Assembly (NCBI GenBank): GCA_021234155.1
Contig: JAJEKV010000087.1
Coordinates: 2,433,146-2,497,145 of the forward strand
DNA length: 64,000 bases
Source: Isoetes taiwanensis
Taxonomy: Eukaryota > Streptophyta > Lycopodiopsida > Isoetales > Isoetaceae
Direction of reading: 5' to 3'
Shown here in pieces: positions 1-11,200 of the stretch; position 1 is the stretch's first letter; each line of letters begins with the position of its first letter. Made by a program: the position numbers and the translations under genes. The notes beneath the pieces are model-generated. The model was not told where the DNA came from. It saw only the letters and a list, made by a program, of their open reading frames with translations, and searched no databases.

Positions 1-2100
1 CGCAGTATAGTTTTTCCTATATAGCTTTTTACACGCCGAGCGGCAAAACAATTGTATCCCTACTTTCAACTTTTACGCTTAAACACGGGCGGCGGTTCTT
101 AGTTTCTAAGTTTATAAATAAAGAAATATAACACGCCAGCGTGGAATACCGATAATTCGCCACTTCCTATTGATAGATGCCAGGTTACATTAATCACCCG
201 GTTGGTGACTAAGATGGATTGGAATTACATTTGGGCCAAGAATCACACGCCCAGCTCCAGCTTCGCCCAATCTCCAACCGGTTGAACCGCAACCGAAAGC
301 ACCCGCCTCGGGCCGGAGCACCGCCTTTGCAACCCCCGGAGTACTTGGATCAAGTAATGATGATGGCAGCAGAGCGCAGTGGCAATGATAGATCTGGGCT
401 TGGGGCCCTTGCAACGCGACGGAGGCTCGCCCTCTTATCTAATCACTTCGAGAATGCAAGACATGCATTGATCGAGAGTGAATCTCGCGATCCGTCACCG
501 AGATTCAAAATGAGGAGTCGCGCTTTTAGTGGTTAGCCTCTATGCCCCGGATGCCCCAACATCTAACCACTACCACAGCGGTATAATGATGCAATGGAGA
601 TGGCTCAACCAATGGAACCACTACCGCAGCGCTTATAATGATGCATTGGAGGTTCAACCAATGGAGCAGAGGAGGAGGAGGAGGAGGAGGAGAGGAGGTG
701 GAGGTGGAGCAGGGGGGGTGGTGGAGCTAGAGCCCGGTGTTTTTTGCTGGGGTTTTACCGTAAGAATTCACTATGCCCCCGAATGGAAATGGGAGATCGA
801 TAGCCCAGCCTACTCAAGAGACCGGGCTTGAAACAAGAGTCCGGGATTTTGTCCGGTTTATCCAGCTTTTATCCAGATTATATACAATTGTAATCTTTTT
901 CCAATGAATACAACAAATTTTGTCTACTTCTATATTTCTACAATGTAATACATGTTACATACCTTTTTAAGCGGTTTCTTGGCTATGCAACAAATGTTCC
1001 AACACTTTCTCCAACCAGATCCCCACCGGGTGTTCATGAGGTAAAGCTTCATCCATAGCGCAAAGAGCTTAATCATCAGAACTCTGGACATACTTATCCC
1101 CGAAAGGAATTCCATGACAAGCATAAAATGGATCGATGGAGTCGATCTTGCATAATCCTACTTTCCTTTTCTCGATTTGTAGTTAACATGAAACATTCAT
1201 CTTCGATTAATCGCAGAAAATTGCTATTCGACACCTACTATTGGAAATTAATGTTCAAGCTATTGGAATGAGATGAGTACCAGAATTCTCAGAGCCATTC
1301 TTGAGAAGCTGATTTGAGTCTCTGAAGTTGATTTGAGAAGTCAAGGCGCTTATGGAAACTCGGGCGGTCGGGAAAAATTCGAATTAGAAGAAAGATTAGG
1401 TTAACTACGCTTAGGCGGGATAAATTTGGCGGGATTTTAAAAACTTAATGAAAGAAGTCATGGACGGGTCTTCGCCATTATTATTTGTATGTGTCAAGAA
1501 TATTTTTAAACCGCATTTTGTGTTTTCTTGAAATTCAAATTTCTATTTCTCGCATGTAGAAAAAGCTATTTCTTCGAAAGCAGCTCGAAGGCCAGATCCG
1601 AAGCGACCTTCCGACTCGTTACTAGGCTTAACTCCGAGATGTCTTCTAAAGCGAATCGAGGTCGAGGCGGACGGGCAGAGGAAGCGGTGGAAGAGGAATT
1701 CTAAACCCGGCTCTTCTCAAGTTTCAGAGGACGCTGATCGTAATACACGTATAATACGTAACCCTATTCAAGGTATTTAATTTGCCACGTAATACACACC
1801 GTGGAGAGTATTATGCTTGCATGAATTTGAGATATTTCCTTTCACTTAATATGCTTTGCATGAGTTTGAGTTATTATGCTTTGCATGAATTTTAAGTATT
1901 AACATCAGTTAATGCTCGATTGTCCGCTCAGAGAACATAATTTTGCTCGCTTTTATATATAGAATATAGCGGTGTTAGACAGTTGGAGATAGCAATGTTC
2001 AATGAGGTTAAATAGTGTGAAATATGGATTCATGAAGGGTATGTAGCTTAAAATGTGGATGCAAAATAATTTAGTTTCAAATTAACGATAGCATGGTCAA
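1..2100. other. Non-coding or decayed DNA, no gene recognised
   Basis: I see only short unrelated open frames on both strands. A GGA/GAG-rich low-complexity tract lies at about 664-715, and an isolated CACGCC-AGCGTG palindrome sits near 132. The palindrome recurs many times in the next 9 kb, which suggests the stretch belongs to the same old repetitive unit. Confidence 0.5.
664..720 (+). repeat. (GAG)n / GGA-rich low-complexity tract
   Basis: A run of GAG/AGG triplets passes into a G-rich GGTGGAGGTGG segment. It would encode poly-arginine or poly-glycine in a spurious frame, so I read it as simple-sequence DNA. Confidence 0.7.
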
Positions 2101-2149
2101 TAATAGGAGATACCAACACGCCAAAGCGTGATTTGTACTAATTTAGGTT

Positions 2150-5100
2150 TAAATGCACGCCAAGCGTGATCTCTTGTTTCGAAAAAGTACTCTAAAAAGT
2201 GCTCATCTTCATTTGCAAGTGCTCAAGAGGAAGAAAACCCCTACTAATTCGGGTTCTAATCCCGCCAAGAAAGCAAGGGGGCGACCTGCATGCGCACCAT
2301 ATGATCTCACCTTAGATGATGAAGGGCCGATTCTTATAGCAACCACCCACCCCTCGCCGCCCGAAGAGGAAATGGACGAGGGTGCCGAAAGTGGTACGCT
2401 GACCTTGCCAAGACAAATGGCAAGCTCGACTTAACTCTCTTCTCGAGGAAAAAGGAAAGCACAAGATGGCCAAACAAGGGATCCTAATCTCTTGTGAGGA
2501 AGAGGATGACACCAACCGCAAATTGCTCTTGGAGATTACACGTAAGCGGTAAGAAAGATCCGCTTTCGGACTTACTCAATTGTAGAGCTCGTGATACAAG
2601 GATACGCTCATGAAGACAGATGTGAACGGTGAGACATGTTTTAAGTATGGTTGGCCAACCAATGTAGCGATTACGCCAATATCTATTTGCCAAGGGGTTA
2701 CAAATTGTATGCGTAGAGGCATGTTCACTAAACCGACACCAAGTCACTATTTGCAGCAAGCTAGGGAATTAGCTGACTTGAAAGCTTCTAAAAGGGTCCT
2801 AGATCTAGGGAAGAATGTTCAACCCGGCAGCTTGTCGAAGGCATGGAGGCTTCGCTTTTTGAGAATGAACAGATGAGTGGCGCAAGCCTAGAGGCCATGA
2901 ACAAGTCTGAATAAGTCCGACCATTATCCATTGGGTCTTAAGGAAACTTTTTGCGATCCATGTGAAGTCCCTCATCCGTTCACCAAGCTCCATTTATGTT
3001 AGCAGGAGATATGATCCAAAGACATGCCATGGAGATTGTTCAGAGCATGATTAGTAATCCAGTCAAATGCCTATGCCGCCGGATGTGCTACCTTGGGATA
3101 TGATTCGAACAAGCCGCGGTGGATCTAACGCCCGTGAGCTATTATCAAGTGATGATATTAAATATGTCATCATCATCGACGGGCAAGCATTCCGTTGAGG
3201 CACAAAAGGCCATCATCAGGCAAAAGGTAACAAAACAGCCAAAAAGTGTTCTACAATCACTATGCGTATAGGAGGTGTCGATCTTGATGCCAATACTTCA
3301 CCGCAGATTTGGTCGAGATTAGTGCAACTTTGAATGAAATGGGGAAGACATTTCTATACAAAAGGTAATCAACCTGGTTTCATAAATTGTATTCACGCCA
3401 GCGTGCTTTCAAATCAAACCAATTCACGCCAGCGTGTTTTGAATCAATCGATTCACGCCAGCGTGTTTTCAAGTCAACCAATTGATTTGAAAAACACCGG
3501 GCGGAATTATTGATTTGAAAACACGCCGGGCGCGGAATTGGTTTGATTTGAAAGCACGCATGAATTGAATTGCATTAGTAACTTTATTCATTTCACGCCA
3601 GCGTGATTTTTTCTTCATCAATTTATTCAAATCACGCCTCGCGCGAGTTTCTATTCTATGATACTGATTCAATGTCGTACTATTGCAGTCCATACGCTGA
3701 ACAACCGCGCCACGCTGGGCCAACAAGGTGGAATATGGTTGCCCATTGCCCACCGCATGGGCGGGTCAAAGTCCGAGGCATTCAAGTCTGCTGGAGCGGA
3801 CTCGTCGCGCACAATTATATTGTGAGAAGAAGAAGACTGCAAGAAAATCAAAGAAAAAGGTGGTGATGACATTGCAGATCCTTCCGAAAAGCTCATCCAA
3901 AGAAGTCGTGACCAAATGACATCAGATAAGATTGTGTTTTGTAAGGAGGCAAGATGGCTCAAGTGGAATGAATTCGGGACGCTTTATGCACAAGGGAAGT
4001 GCCGTGATACTATGGGTAGGGTGCCCTCGCTGATGTAAGCATCTTTGACTTGAATGTGACAGAGATGAGAAAGACTCGTGGGCTAGACGACACTGGAGAC
4101 CATTTGGGTTTTAGACCAGTGCTTAAAGAAGGAAGTCTTATACAAGAAGGGTGCTTTCACCAAGGATAGGATGTCCTTCGTTGAGTGCTTTGCAAATCAT
4201 GTAAAGGATGTATCGATAATGAAGTCAATTTGTAGGAGCCGAAGTTACAAAGGCTATCGGGGATGTGGCATTATCCGAAATTGGATTCTTTGGACAAATA
4301 CAAGGTCAAGAATGATGACATCAAGAAGTTTGTATTCTGGTCAAAGGACTTCCTAAAGAATTGGAAGGCTAAAAATACAAAACATAAGGAGACTCTACCC
4401 CTAAGGTACCGGGCTGAGTTGAGAGAAGAAAAGTGGCCCTTGTGAAGAAGATTATGGAGAAGACGACATTAATCCCAAAAGATTCATCTCCATTGGGTAC
4501 AAAAGGTCTCTTGCCGATTCAACTGGCCTTAAAAATATATCACTCTTTGTGTTGGACGCCAGGGTGGGAGAGGAGATATGGGCATGAACCGGAAGGACTA
4601 CAAGTAGCTTCTTTACCAACTGTGTATAGGATTGACAACCGAGAGGTCCTTCACTATTGTCATCGCTTGTCCTTCGTGTGAGTCACATCTCAGATGCACT
4701 ATCTGCCGCTCATGATCCGAGTGCCTCAAAGTTATTAGGGAGGGATGCCTAATATATGATGTTAAGGATAATGAGTCTGCGAGCGTAACGGAAGATGGCA
4801 CATGTGATCTTTATTATGATATCCATGTCGCCGACGAGGAATATGATATTGCTAAGGCCAAGGGTGACAATAGCAAGTGCATGGGAATGTTTTCTTCTAG
4901 ATGATCCGCACTTAAGAACTATATTCTTTCATACTGGATCGGGATCGGTCGTAATGTGATGAGTCAAGAGGATGAGGATCGGGACCCCCTTCTAAGTGGG
5001 GAAAACAAGGCACGAAGCTACAAACTAAGGAGAAGGGCCCCTTAAATAAAAATGGATTTCCCCGCCTATGGTGCTTACCTCGCCGAGGCATTTGCTCCAA

Positions 5101-5400
5101 TTGATACAACCCGCTTGGAGCTTCACGTTGGAGGTTATATTGCCCGAGAGGCTCTTATGGGTGCAAGAAGATGTCACCGCTTTGTGAGTGATGAGCAGGT
5201 CAAAGACTTTCTTGAACCATTCCTCATGCATGTGCTTGCCAAGTCTCCTAAAGGCCCTTATGGCAACCTGAAATCATCAGCAATCAAAAGTCTCGTGAGA
5301 CTTGTCCAATTCGAAAAGTGGACGTTGCTCTCGGAGAGGGAACTAGTAATCTGCATTGGATAAGGAAAGCAAAGTAATGAACAAATAGTCGCCAAACCGG
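2150..5400 (+). other. Decayed coding-like DNA, family not recognised
   Basis: A mosaic of plus-strand open segments, each 60-105 codons and each ending in stops or frameshifts (for example 2153-2434, 2610-2876 and 5052-5363). The first contains a basic KKARGRP segment resembling an AT-hook or nuclear-localisation stretch followed by an acidic stretch. The last has an uninterrupted 100-codon frame ending in a leucine-rich segment. I do not recognise any family. The segments lie between the palindromic clusters at 3.4-3.6 kb and 5.7-5.9 kb and upstream of a phosphatase-like relic, so they could be pieces of one old mobile element that carried several proteins. That link is inference. Confidence 0.35.
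3392..3640. repeat. Palindromic cluster built on CACGCC..GCGTG units
   Basis: The core TTCACGCCAGCGTG, itself nearly self-complementary, occurs at about 3393, 3423, 3451 and 3592. Degenerate forms (ACACGCCGGGCG, CACGCCTCGCGCGAG) lie between and after. The outer part is a perfect 25-bp inverted repeat, 3401-3425 against 3535-3559, and the interior aligns as an imperfect palindrome centred near 3480. So this is one large nested palindrome of about 160 bp, not a simple tandem array. Confidence 0.75.
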
Positions 5401-5739
5401 TTGCTCAAAGTAATCGTGGATGGCGCGAACTTAGGGGAATATCCTTGCCCACATTGCGGGTGGTGATGCAAGCAACAATAGAGTAGATTCACGGTGTTAA
5501 CAATGAAATAATTGATGTGGAAGCGAAAAAATGAAGGCAACGAAGGCGGCTCTAGTGATTCACAGGTTTGCCAAATCAATAGTAAAATAATGTCGGTTGT
5601 GAAGGACGAAAGGAACTAATAGAAAATAACAATTCTAACAAATGAAGAAGACGAAGATTAAGGGTGGCGGGGGGAGAATGACGCCGATGACTAAAAAATA
5701 AACCGAAGATGATAGGTATGGCCTTGCCCACGAAATAAG

Positions 5740-5880
5740 CGCCACGCGTGATTTAATTTGTATTACCTTTGAATTAAATCGGCCAAGCGTGCTTTGATTA
5801 TTTTTCGTTGTCAACTAAATCACGGCCTTGCCGATTTGGTTATGACTATTTCAAATCACGCTTGGCGCGTTTGTATTGTT
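5740..5880. repeat. Second CACGC..GCGTG palindromic cluster
   Basis: Variants of the same motif appear in AT-rich spacers: CCACGCGTGATTT, CCAAGCGTGCTTTG, AAATCACGGCC and AAATCACGCTTGGCGCG. They alternate in orientation as in the 3.4-3.6-kb cluster but are more diverged. Scattered single copies also occur near 132, 2116, 2156 and 9521. Confidence 0.6.
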
Positions 5881-5942
5881 TGTGTTATCGTATCTTGCTC
5901 GACCGGATACATGTTTGATGTTTCAGCTTCCATTGCGTTTCT

Positions 5943-6390
5943 AAGAAGGTTGCGGTGTTCGACCTAAACGGAGTCCTTTGCAAGACTTTTCCTAAAAAAT
6001 AAAGTGGCTAGAGAACGGTTTCATGAGACACCGGTAGAATCAAACACCAAGTGGATCTATCCCGGTCCGCACTTGAAGGAGATGCTAGACGAGGCATTCA
6101 GGTTATTTCGAGTTGGTATTTGGTCATCCATGGAACTAAGGAACATCAAGGATACTTTGGAGGCACCGGGGAAATCGTAGAAATTGGTTGACCCTTTGGG
6201 ATCAGAACAAATGTGTGAAGTTCACTAATCCCAAGGATCCAACAGTGCAAGCCTATCTTCATCAAACACTTGAGTAACATGATGGAATTTAACTTGGTAT
6301 CGAGAATAAGGATGATATAATCATAGTGGATGATGATGCTCTCAAATGCTTCTACAATCAAACACAGTGCCCCTGAATCCACCATCTTAA
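5943..6390 (+). pseudogene. FCP1/NIF-like (HAD-family) phosphatase domain relic
   Basis: Three frames together spell an FCP1 homology domain in the expected order. First, from 5943, comes KKVAVFDLNGVL (motif I position; FCP1 enzymes normally have DLDET, so the second aspartate is asparagine here). A PGPHLKEMLDEAF..VGIWSS block equivalent to the RPG..VVWTS motif II region follows. Then come WDQNKC (the FCP1 WDQ..C motif) and IIIVDDDALKCF (the motif III VDDS region). Stops and frameshifts separate the blocks, so it cannot be translated as one protein. FCP1-family enzymes remove phosphate from serine residues, for example on the RNA polymerase II tail. Here the lost second Asp and broken frames argue for a dead copy, probably carried by a mobile element. 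Confidence 0.65.
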
Positions 6391-7048
6391 TGCATCCAAA
6401 AAAACTTTGGGGGAGATGATTTTCCGTGAAGTTTGTGTCTATTATGCATAATTTGGCTATGGGGATGACGGTGGGTGAAGTGTTAGATTCGCACTTAACT
6501 GGATAGAACTACCGACATGGAACCACACCTTGTTAAATACGTGGAAAAACATGGATTGATCCCTTAATGTTTTATTGGAATATATGATATTTTTGTATGA
6601 TATTTGTGCCATGTATCGATAATTTCGAGTCTGGAATTGCCTCGCAAATAATGCAATTTGTTATTATCAAACCTAATATTATCATCTATTGAGCAAGCAA
6701 TATTTGTCTCATCTATGTTAGCAACTTGCTCTTCATTTCTGCATATTTCAATTCGCATATGAAAAGTCACACGTGAATCGCAACCTTATGTTATTTTTGA
6801 AGTCCAAAAAAAAAGATTAAAAAAAACAAAAACCCCCTAGAAGACAATAGCAGGTTGGCGTGATTTTGGAGTTGACATAATCCCAATTTAATTGGATGAT
6901 GGTTTACCGCCTCCTTAATGAAGTCGACCGCATTAGGGCTGCCCCTTCCTCTGTCTTTGAAGCCTCAGTGGGTGGCCATCTTCAAGCCCTCATCCGTCAT
7001 TATCTTCCTGTTCCTGAGTCCCCTTCCACTTCTCATGCCTCCACTTAG

Positions 7049-8100
7049 AAATCTCTGCACCAACAGGCTGCACCTCAAAACCAACAGGCTGCACCTTCCC
7101 GCCATACTTCTCCTGGTCATGTTCAACACCAGGCCACACATGTCACTGTCTCCTCTTCATCCACTGAAACTATGCCCTCCACTTCCCGTCATGTCTCTCA
7201 CACATCACAAACGCGGCCACCACAAGGCCCTGCACCTCCACATCCTCGCCAGCTTCTATATCAGTACCAGCAGGACGTTCAAGTTGCTGCTCTCAAGTTG
7301 CATGAATCCCAGGAAATTCTCATGAATGGGGTTCAAGCGTCCCTGGAGACCTCGGACGCGCTTCACAGAGACCTTCAAGCTGCTAACACGCAAGTTCACA
7401 ATCTGGAGGACAAGCTTCAAGAAAAGCACGAGGCTCTTTTACAGGCCCGTGAGGATCTAAAGACTGCCAACGATCAGAACAGCCTGCTTGCTGATCAACA
7501 GGCTCAATTGCAAACTACCATTCAGGAATTGTTGGAGCAGGTCAAGGCAAGGGAGACTCTCTTGGTTGACAAGGATAAAGACATTGCTAAGCTTGACACG
7601 CTGTATACAGAACTTTCTCGGAATTATACAACTCAGGCCCAAGCCCTTACAGCGCGTGACACACAAATAGCCTCTTTAGAAGCTCAGCTTTCCACGCTGA
7701 CCTCTCAGCTCACGCCTCTCCAAGATCAGCTTACGGAGGCTAAGAAACAGAAAATTATTGATGACGCCGAGATTGCCACGCTTCGCCTTAACAATCCTGG
7801 GCAATCCTCTTCACATATAAAAGGGTCCGGGATCAGTCACGCCTTCTGTTAGAGAAAGAGAACCGGATCCGTGACCTTGAACATCAGCTACAGCAAGCTG
7901 TCCAATCTGCCGAAGAGGCCCAAACTAAACAAGAGGGCTACATTAATATAGCTCTCCACCAATCTGTGGATTTCGCTATTCCTTCAAGTTACCTCGATTA
8001 TGTGGTTGCACGACGCCATCTCTTTCTTTTCAAGTGGTATGCGTGCCAATGGTCGTTGATGCCCACATGCGTGAGCGAGGATTTTCTCCGGTTGGCGGAC
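7049..8100 (+). pseudogene. Coiled-coil ORF, broken by a frameshift
   Basis: An open frame runs from about 7049 to the stop at 7850-7852, with an internal ATG at 7172. It begins with a Gln/Pro/Ser/His-rich stretch and continues with about 170 residues of heptad-like sequence rich in Leu, Gln, Glu and Lys (for example LEDKLQEKHEALLQAREDL), a clear long coiled coil. A one-base shift near 7820 moves the helix into another frame (LLLEKENRIRDLEHQLQQAV), which continues to about 8100. I do not recognise a family. Its position 1.2 kb upstream of an LTR-like segment suggests a gag-like or accessory protein of a retroelement, but no protease, RT or integrase is visible next to it. Confidence 0.5.
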
Positions 8101-9335
8101 CTCTCGAGTTGAAGACAAAGGCTTACTCAGTGCCCCCCTTAGTCTTCGACCTCATTCCACCGGTGGAGGACCCGATTTAATCACCTTTCGGGGATTGTTC
8201 CCGATGGCGTGCATCTTTCATGATCGCTATCCGGCTGATACACGGGACAAATTTCGTGATGGGCCACATCGAACTTTCGTAGGCGACTCACGGCTCTCGG
8301 GTTGTTATTAGATAATAACCCATATCTTAAAGATCATGATCGGACTCACACTCTTCATCAGGAGTACATGCCTGAGCTTGCTCAGCATTTACCTCTCTGG
8401 CAAGTGAAAAATTTGGAACAGTGTGCGAAAAGAATCTTGGGCATCGAGGATCTTCCGTTTGCCCAAGTTTTATATGCGACATTTGGCGGTGCTACAATCA
8501 ATTCGCGTGCCCTTCGGATAGCAAGACAATACCCGCGGGCTGGGATAGTCCTTCTGTCTATACTCGACTCTCTACTTACGGTGGGATCGGTGGTGCAAAG
8601 CTCTTGATCCCTACCTTGTGCGTGAATTCGAGGCAGGCGGGCTGCACGCCCACGGGCATGGCTCCCTCTCCATATGCTTCACTGGGTGTCCCTCCACGTC
8701 CCCGGTTTCTCACCTCCGACTGGCGTCTTCCCTTTTGGACGAAGGTCATGGATGGCCACGCTGGGTGGACTCCTCCCCAGATCTCGACGGATCTTCGGTG
8801 GGATCCCCGTTTTGTCAGACGCTCTGAGTGGGAAGATGGTGCCACCTTGGATCACACTGCCAATTGGATCTATATTGCTAATGGCGTGGTTGGCAGCGGC
8901 CCGATGCTCTTCATGGCCTTGATACCTTCTTGCAATCGCCACCTCACGGACCCTTGAGTTCACCGTCAAAGCTGGCTGGCCATTGCTGCTCTCAAATGCA
9001 TCCTGGTAAGCTCCTTAAATCGGTAGCGTCCCATCTTTTATTGCAACCCGAATGCCCGGCGGTGCCTGCCGGTCTTGATTTGTCTTCTCATGGAGTGCCG
9101 ATTCGTTCCTGGAAGCCCATGCCGCCACGGAAGACATGGTGCGCTCTCAATTCCTCATTGATGCGAGATCCCGCATACGGGGCTCAACACTCGATGCTCT
9201 TCAAACACGCCGGGGACCTCATTGGCACTTACCATAATGGCTTCCGTCCTCATTCCCGTGAGGATCACTTTCAAACTGTTGGATTCCCACCATCTAAACA
9301 CTTCCTCCATTTCTTCACCACGAGTGTCGTTTGGT
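8100..9335 (+). other. Decayed coding-like DNA downstream of the coiled-coil ORF
   Basis: Several overlapping plus-strand frames of 90-180 codons occur (8302-8607, 8421-8957, 8930-9385), none with a motif I recognise. Reading appears to pass from one frame to another, as in a frameshifted old gene. It ends directly at a GGTGGGGAG purine tract that precedes the LTR-like segment at 9342, where the 3' coding end of an LTR element would lie. Confidence 0.3.
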
Positions 9336-9341
9336 GGGGAG

Positions 9342-9870
9342 TGTTAGTCCTGTGCCTCCCGGTACAGAACTATTTATGCATCTGACCGGACCAAGTCAAG
9401 GCCAAGGATCCGATCGGTGGCGGGTCGATCGTCAAAAGCCCAATGAGAAGACAAAGCGGCGGACCCGCGGTCAAAGCCCGCGTCACGCTACCAAGAGGGC
9501 GCCGGACAAGTGGCGGCCCCGTCACGCTGCGTTAGCGTCAGCGTGATCTCAGGCACTTCAAGAGGCACCGCCAGCATTCCTGCAAATCAGGCCTCCTTCC
9601 AGGAGTCGGCACCGAGATCAGTCAGAGTGTCTATATTGGGCCAAAGGCCATTGTACTATATATATGAGTAGAGCTAGCACATGAGTTTTTAGATGAGTTT
9701 TGAGTCTTGTCTCACATCAGTTTTCTCTCGATTGCGAGAGCTCATGTATCTTCATTGACATCAAGGAAGTTATTATCATTTTTGTGATCTCATTGTTCTC
9801 TTTTTGTTCTGTTCTCTTTTCCTTGTTCTTTTTGCAAATCCTCCTGTTAGATCCAAGGGTCCTCACAGAG
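9342..9870 (+). mobile_element. Possible LTR (solo or 3' LTR)
   Basis: A purine-rich GGTGGGGAG tract is followed directly by TGTTAGTCCTGTG, the usual layout of a polypurine tract and LTR start. A TATA-like ACTATATATATGAG lies near 9653, followed by a T-rich leader. The right end is uncertain: I see no clean CA end and cannot show a second copy in the window. Confidence 0.35.
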
Positions 9871-10430
9871 GGCTGTCTTGCAGGAGTTCCCGAACCCAGA
9901 CCCCAAACAGGGTCCCTGCTGAGCGCGGCTACTGGGGACCCCATAGTGGGCTAGGCTTATGGCCGGTCACTTCATGTGGGCCGGGCATGGGTCCAACACC
10001 TCCTGGGGAAATGGTGTTGCCCTGCCTCTCAAGAACTGCAGGTGACGGCCTGGCTCTTGTTTTGGGGGGTTAAGTCGGGGAAGAATCGTGTGTCGCCATG
10101 ATTCTCTAGCCGCTCGTGGAACCTGTAGACCCCGGGAAGGAGAAATGCAACCCTTTCTGCCTCGACGGACCGGGGAGATGCAACATGGAGTAGTCTCGAT
10201 GGGTGATACCATGAGATTGCTTATCCGAAAGGCTAGCGTCATGCCAGAGCCCGATTTAGCTCATCTGTAAAGTATGCACATGAGGGGCGGATGGAGTGGT
10301 CAACCCTAGCCATTGTCTCAAGCCATCCCCGCCATTGTTATGAATCGGTCTGCTCTATCTTGAGGCCTAGCCGTCAGTCTACTTTCCCCATGAGTCTGAG
10401 CCCGGGGTAGGAGCTCTCATGTTTTACGGT
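9870..10430. other. GC-richer spacer, no gene recognised
   Basis: Short overlapping frames occur on both strands with no recognisable protein motif. It probably contains the upstream (U3) part of the LTR that ends at 10,703, but its left border is not visible because the opposite LTR is missing from the window. Confidence 0.35.
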
Positions 10431-10703
10431 ATATATTTATCTCTGTTGTAGCTATAAATATGTGGATGGGCTACCTTTGAGGTAGCAGGATGTATTGCTA
10501 TTGCTAGTACTGACGTTGTCATGCTTCCGTTGATATAGGAGCCCATAGGGGAAGGGGCGCGAAGACACCTTCGTGTCCCCTTTCCGCACTAGGGGCGCCC
10601 AGGAGTGCGGGATAGATAGAGGGCCTATGCAGTCGAAGGACCGGATGGGGGATTTCCGCGAAGTATACAGCCGGGCACCGTATATTTTGTAGGGAGCGTC
10701 ACA
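10430..10703 (+). mobile_element. 3' part of a 5' LTR (Ty3/gypsy element 1)
   Basis: TATA-like sequences (GTATATATTTAT and CTATAAATATG, 10,430-10,470) are followed by a short leader and a CACA end two to four bases before a primer-binding site. This is the promoter and downstream half of an LTR. The left boundary is not determined. Confidence 0.55.
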
Positions 10704-10704
10704 A

Positions 10705-10716
10705 TGGTATCAGAGC
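10705..10716 (+). promoter_or_regulatory. Primer-binding site for initiator tRNA-Met
   Basis: TGGTATCAGAGC matches the standard plant LTR-retrotransposon primer site complementary to the 3' end of initiator methionine tRNA. It directly follows an LTR-type CA end. Confidence 0.85.
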
Positions 10717-11200
10717 AATGTTTGGTTGACCAAGGACTAGCACTGACCATATCCCTAGCGAAGTAGTCTAACAGGCCCAATAGAATGTGGAATGAAAAAT
10801 TCCACCATTGAACCTCAAAAACAGGGGAAAAAGCTTCTCCTAGGTAGTGAATTCGTAAAGATATGCTAAGTTGTTAGATGGGGAAAAAGAATGAGTCGAA
10901 GAATCATCCCAATCCGAGACCCGAGTGAAAAATGGCGCAAATTCATAATTGCCACTTCAAGCCATTAGGAAAATTCGAATTTTAGAGTATAATACAGCAT
11001 CAGCCATATATTAATAAGTATGTATAATGGGGTAGTTAATAAGGGGGGCTTATTAATAGGGCTATTAATAGTAGGAGAATATTCCCTAGAGCATCTTCCC
11101 TTTTAAATGTCTTCTTGCCACCCATTTCTCCTTATCTTTCCCTAAACCTCTCTCCTTTGTTACCCAAAGATAACTTAATCGATTTTTCCCATCAGAAGAT

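Noticed and set aside
219-831. Overlapping frames of 100 or so codons with poly-Arg
   Set aside because: The Arg run comes from a GGA/GAG low-complexity tract and several frames use a TTG start; no motif or conserved domain is visible.
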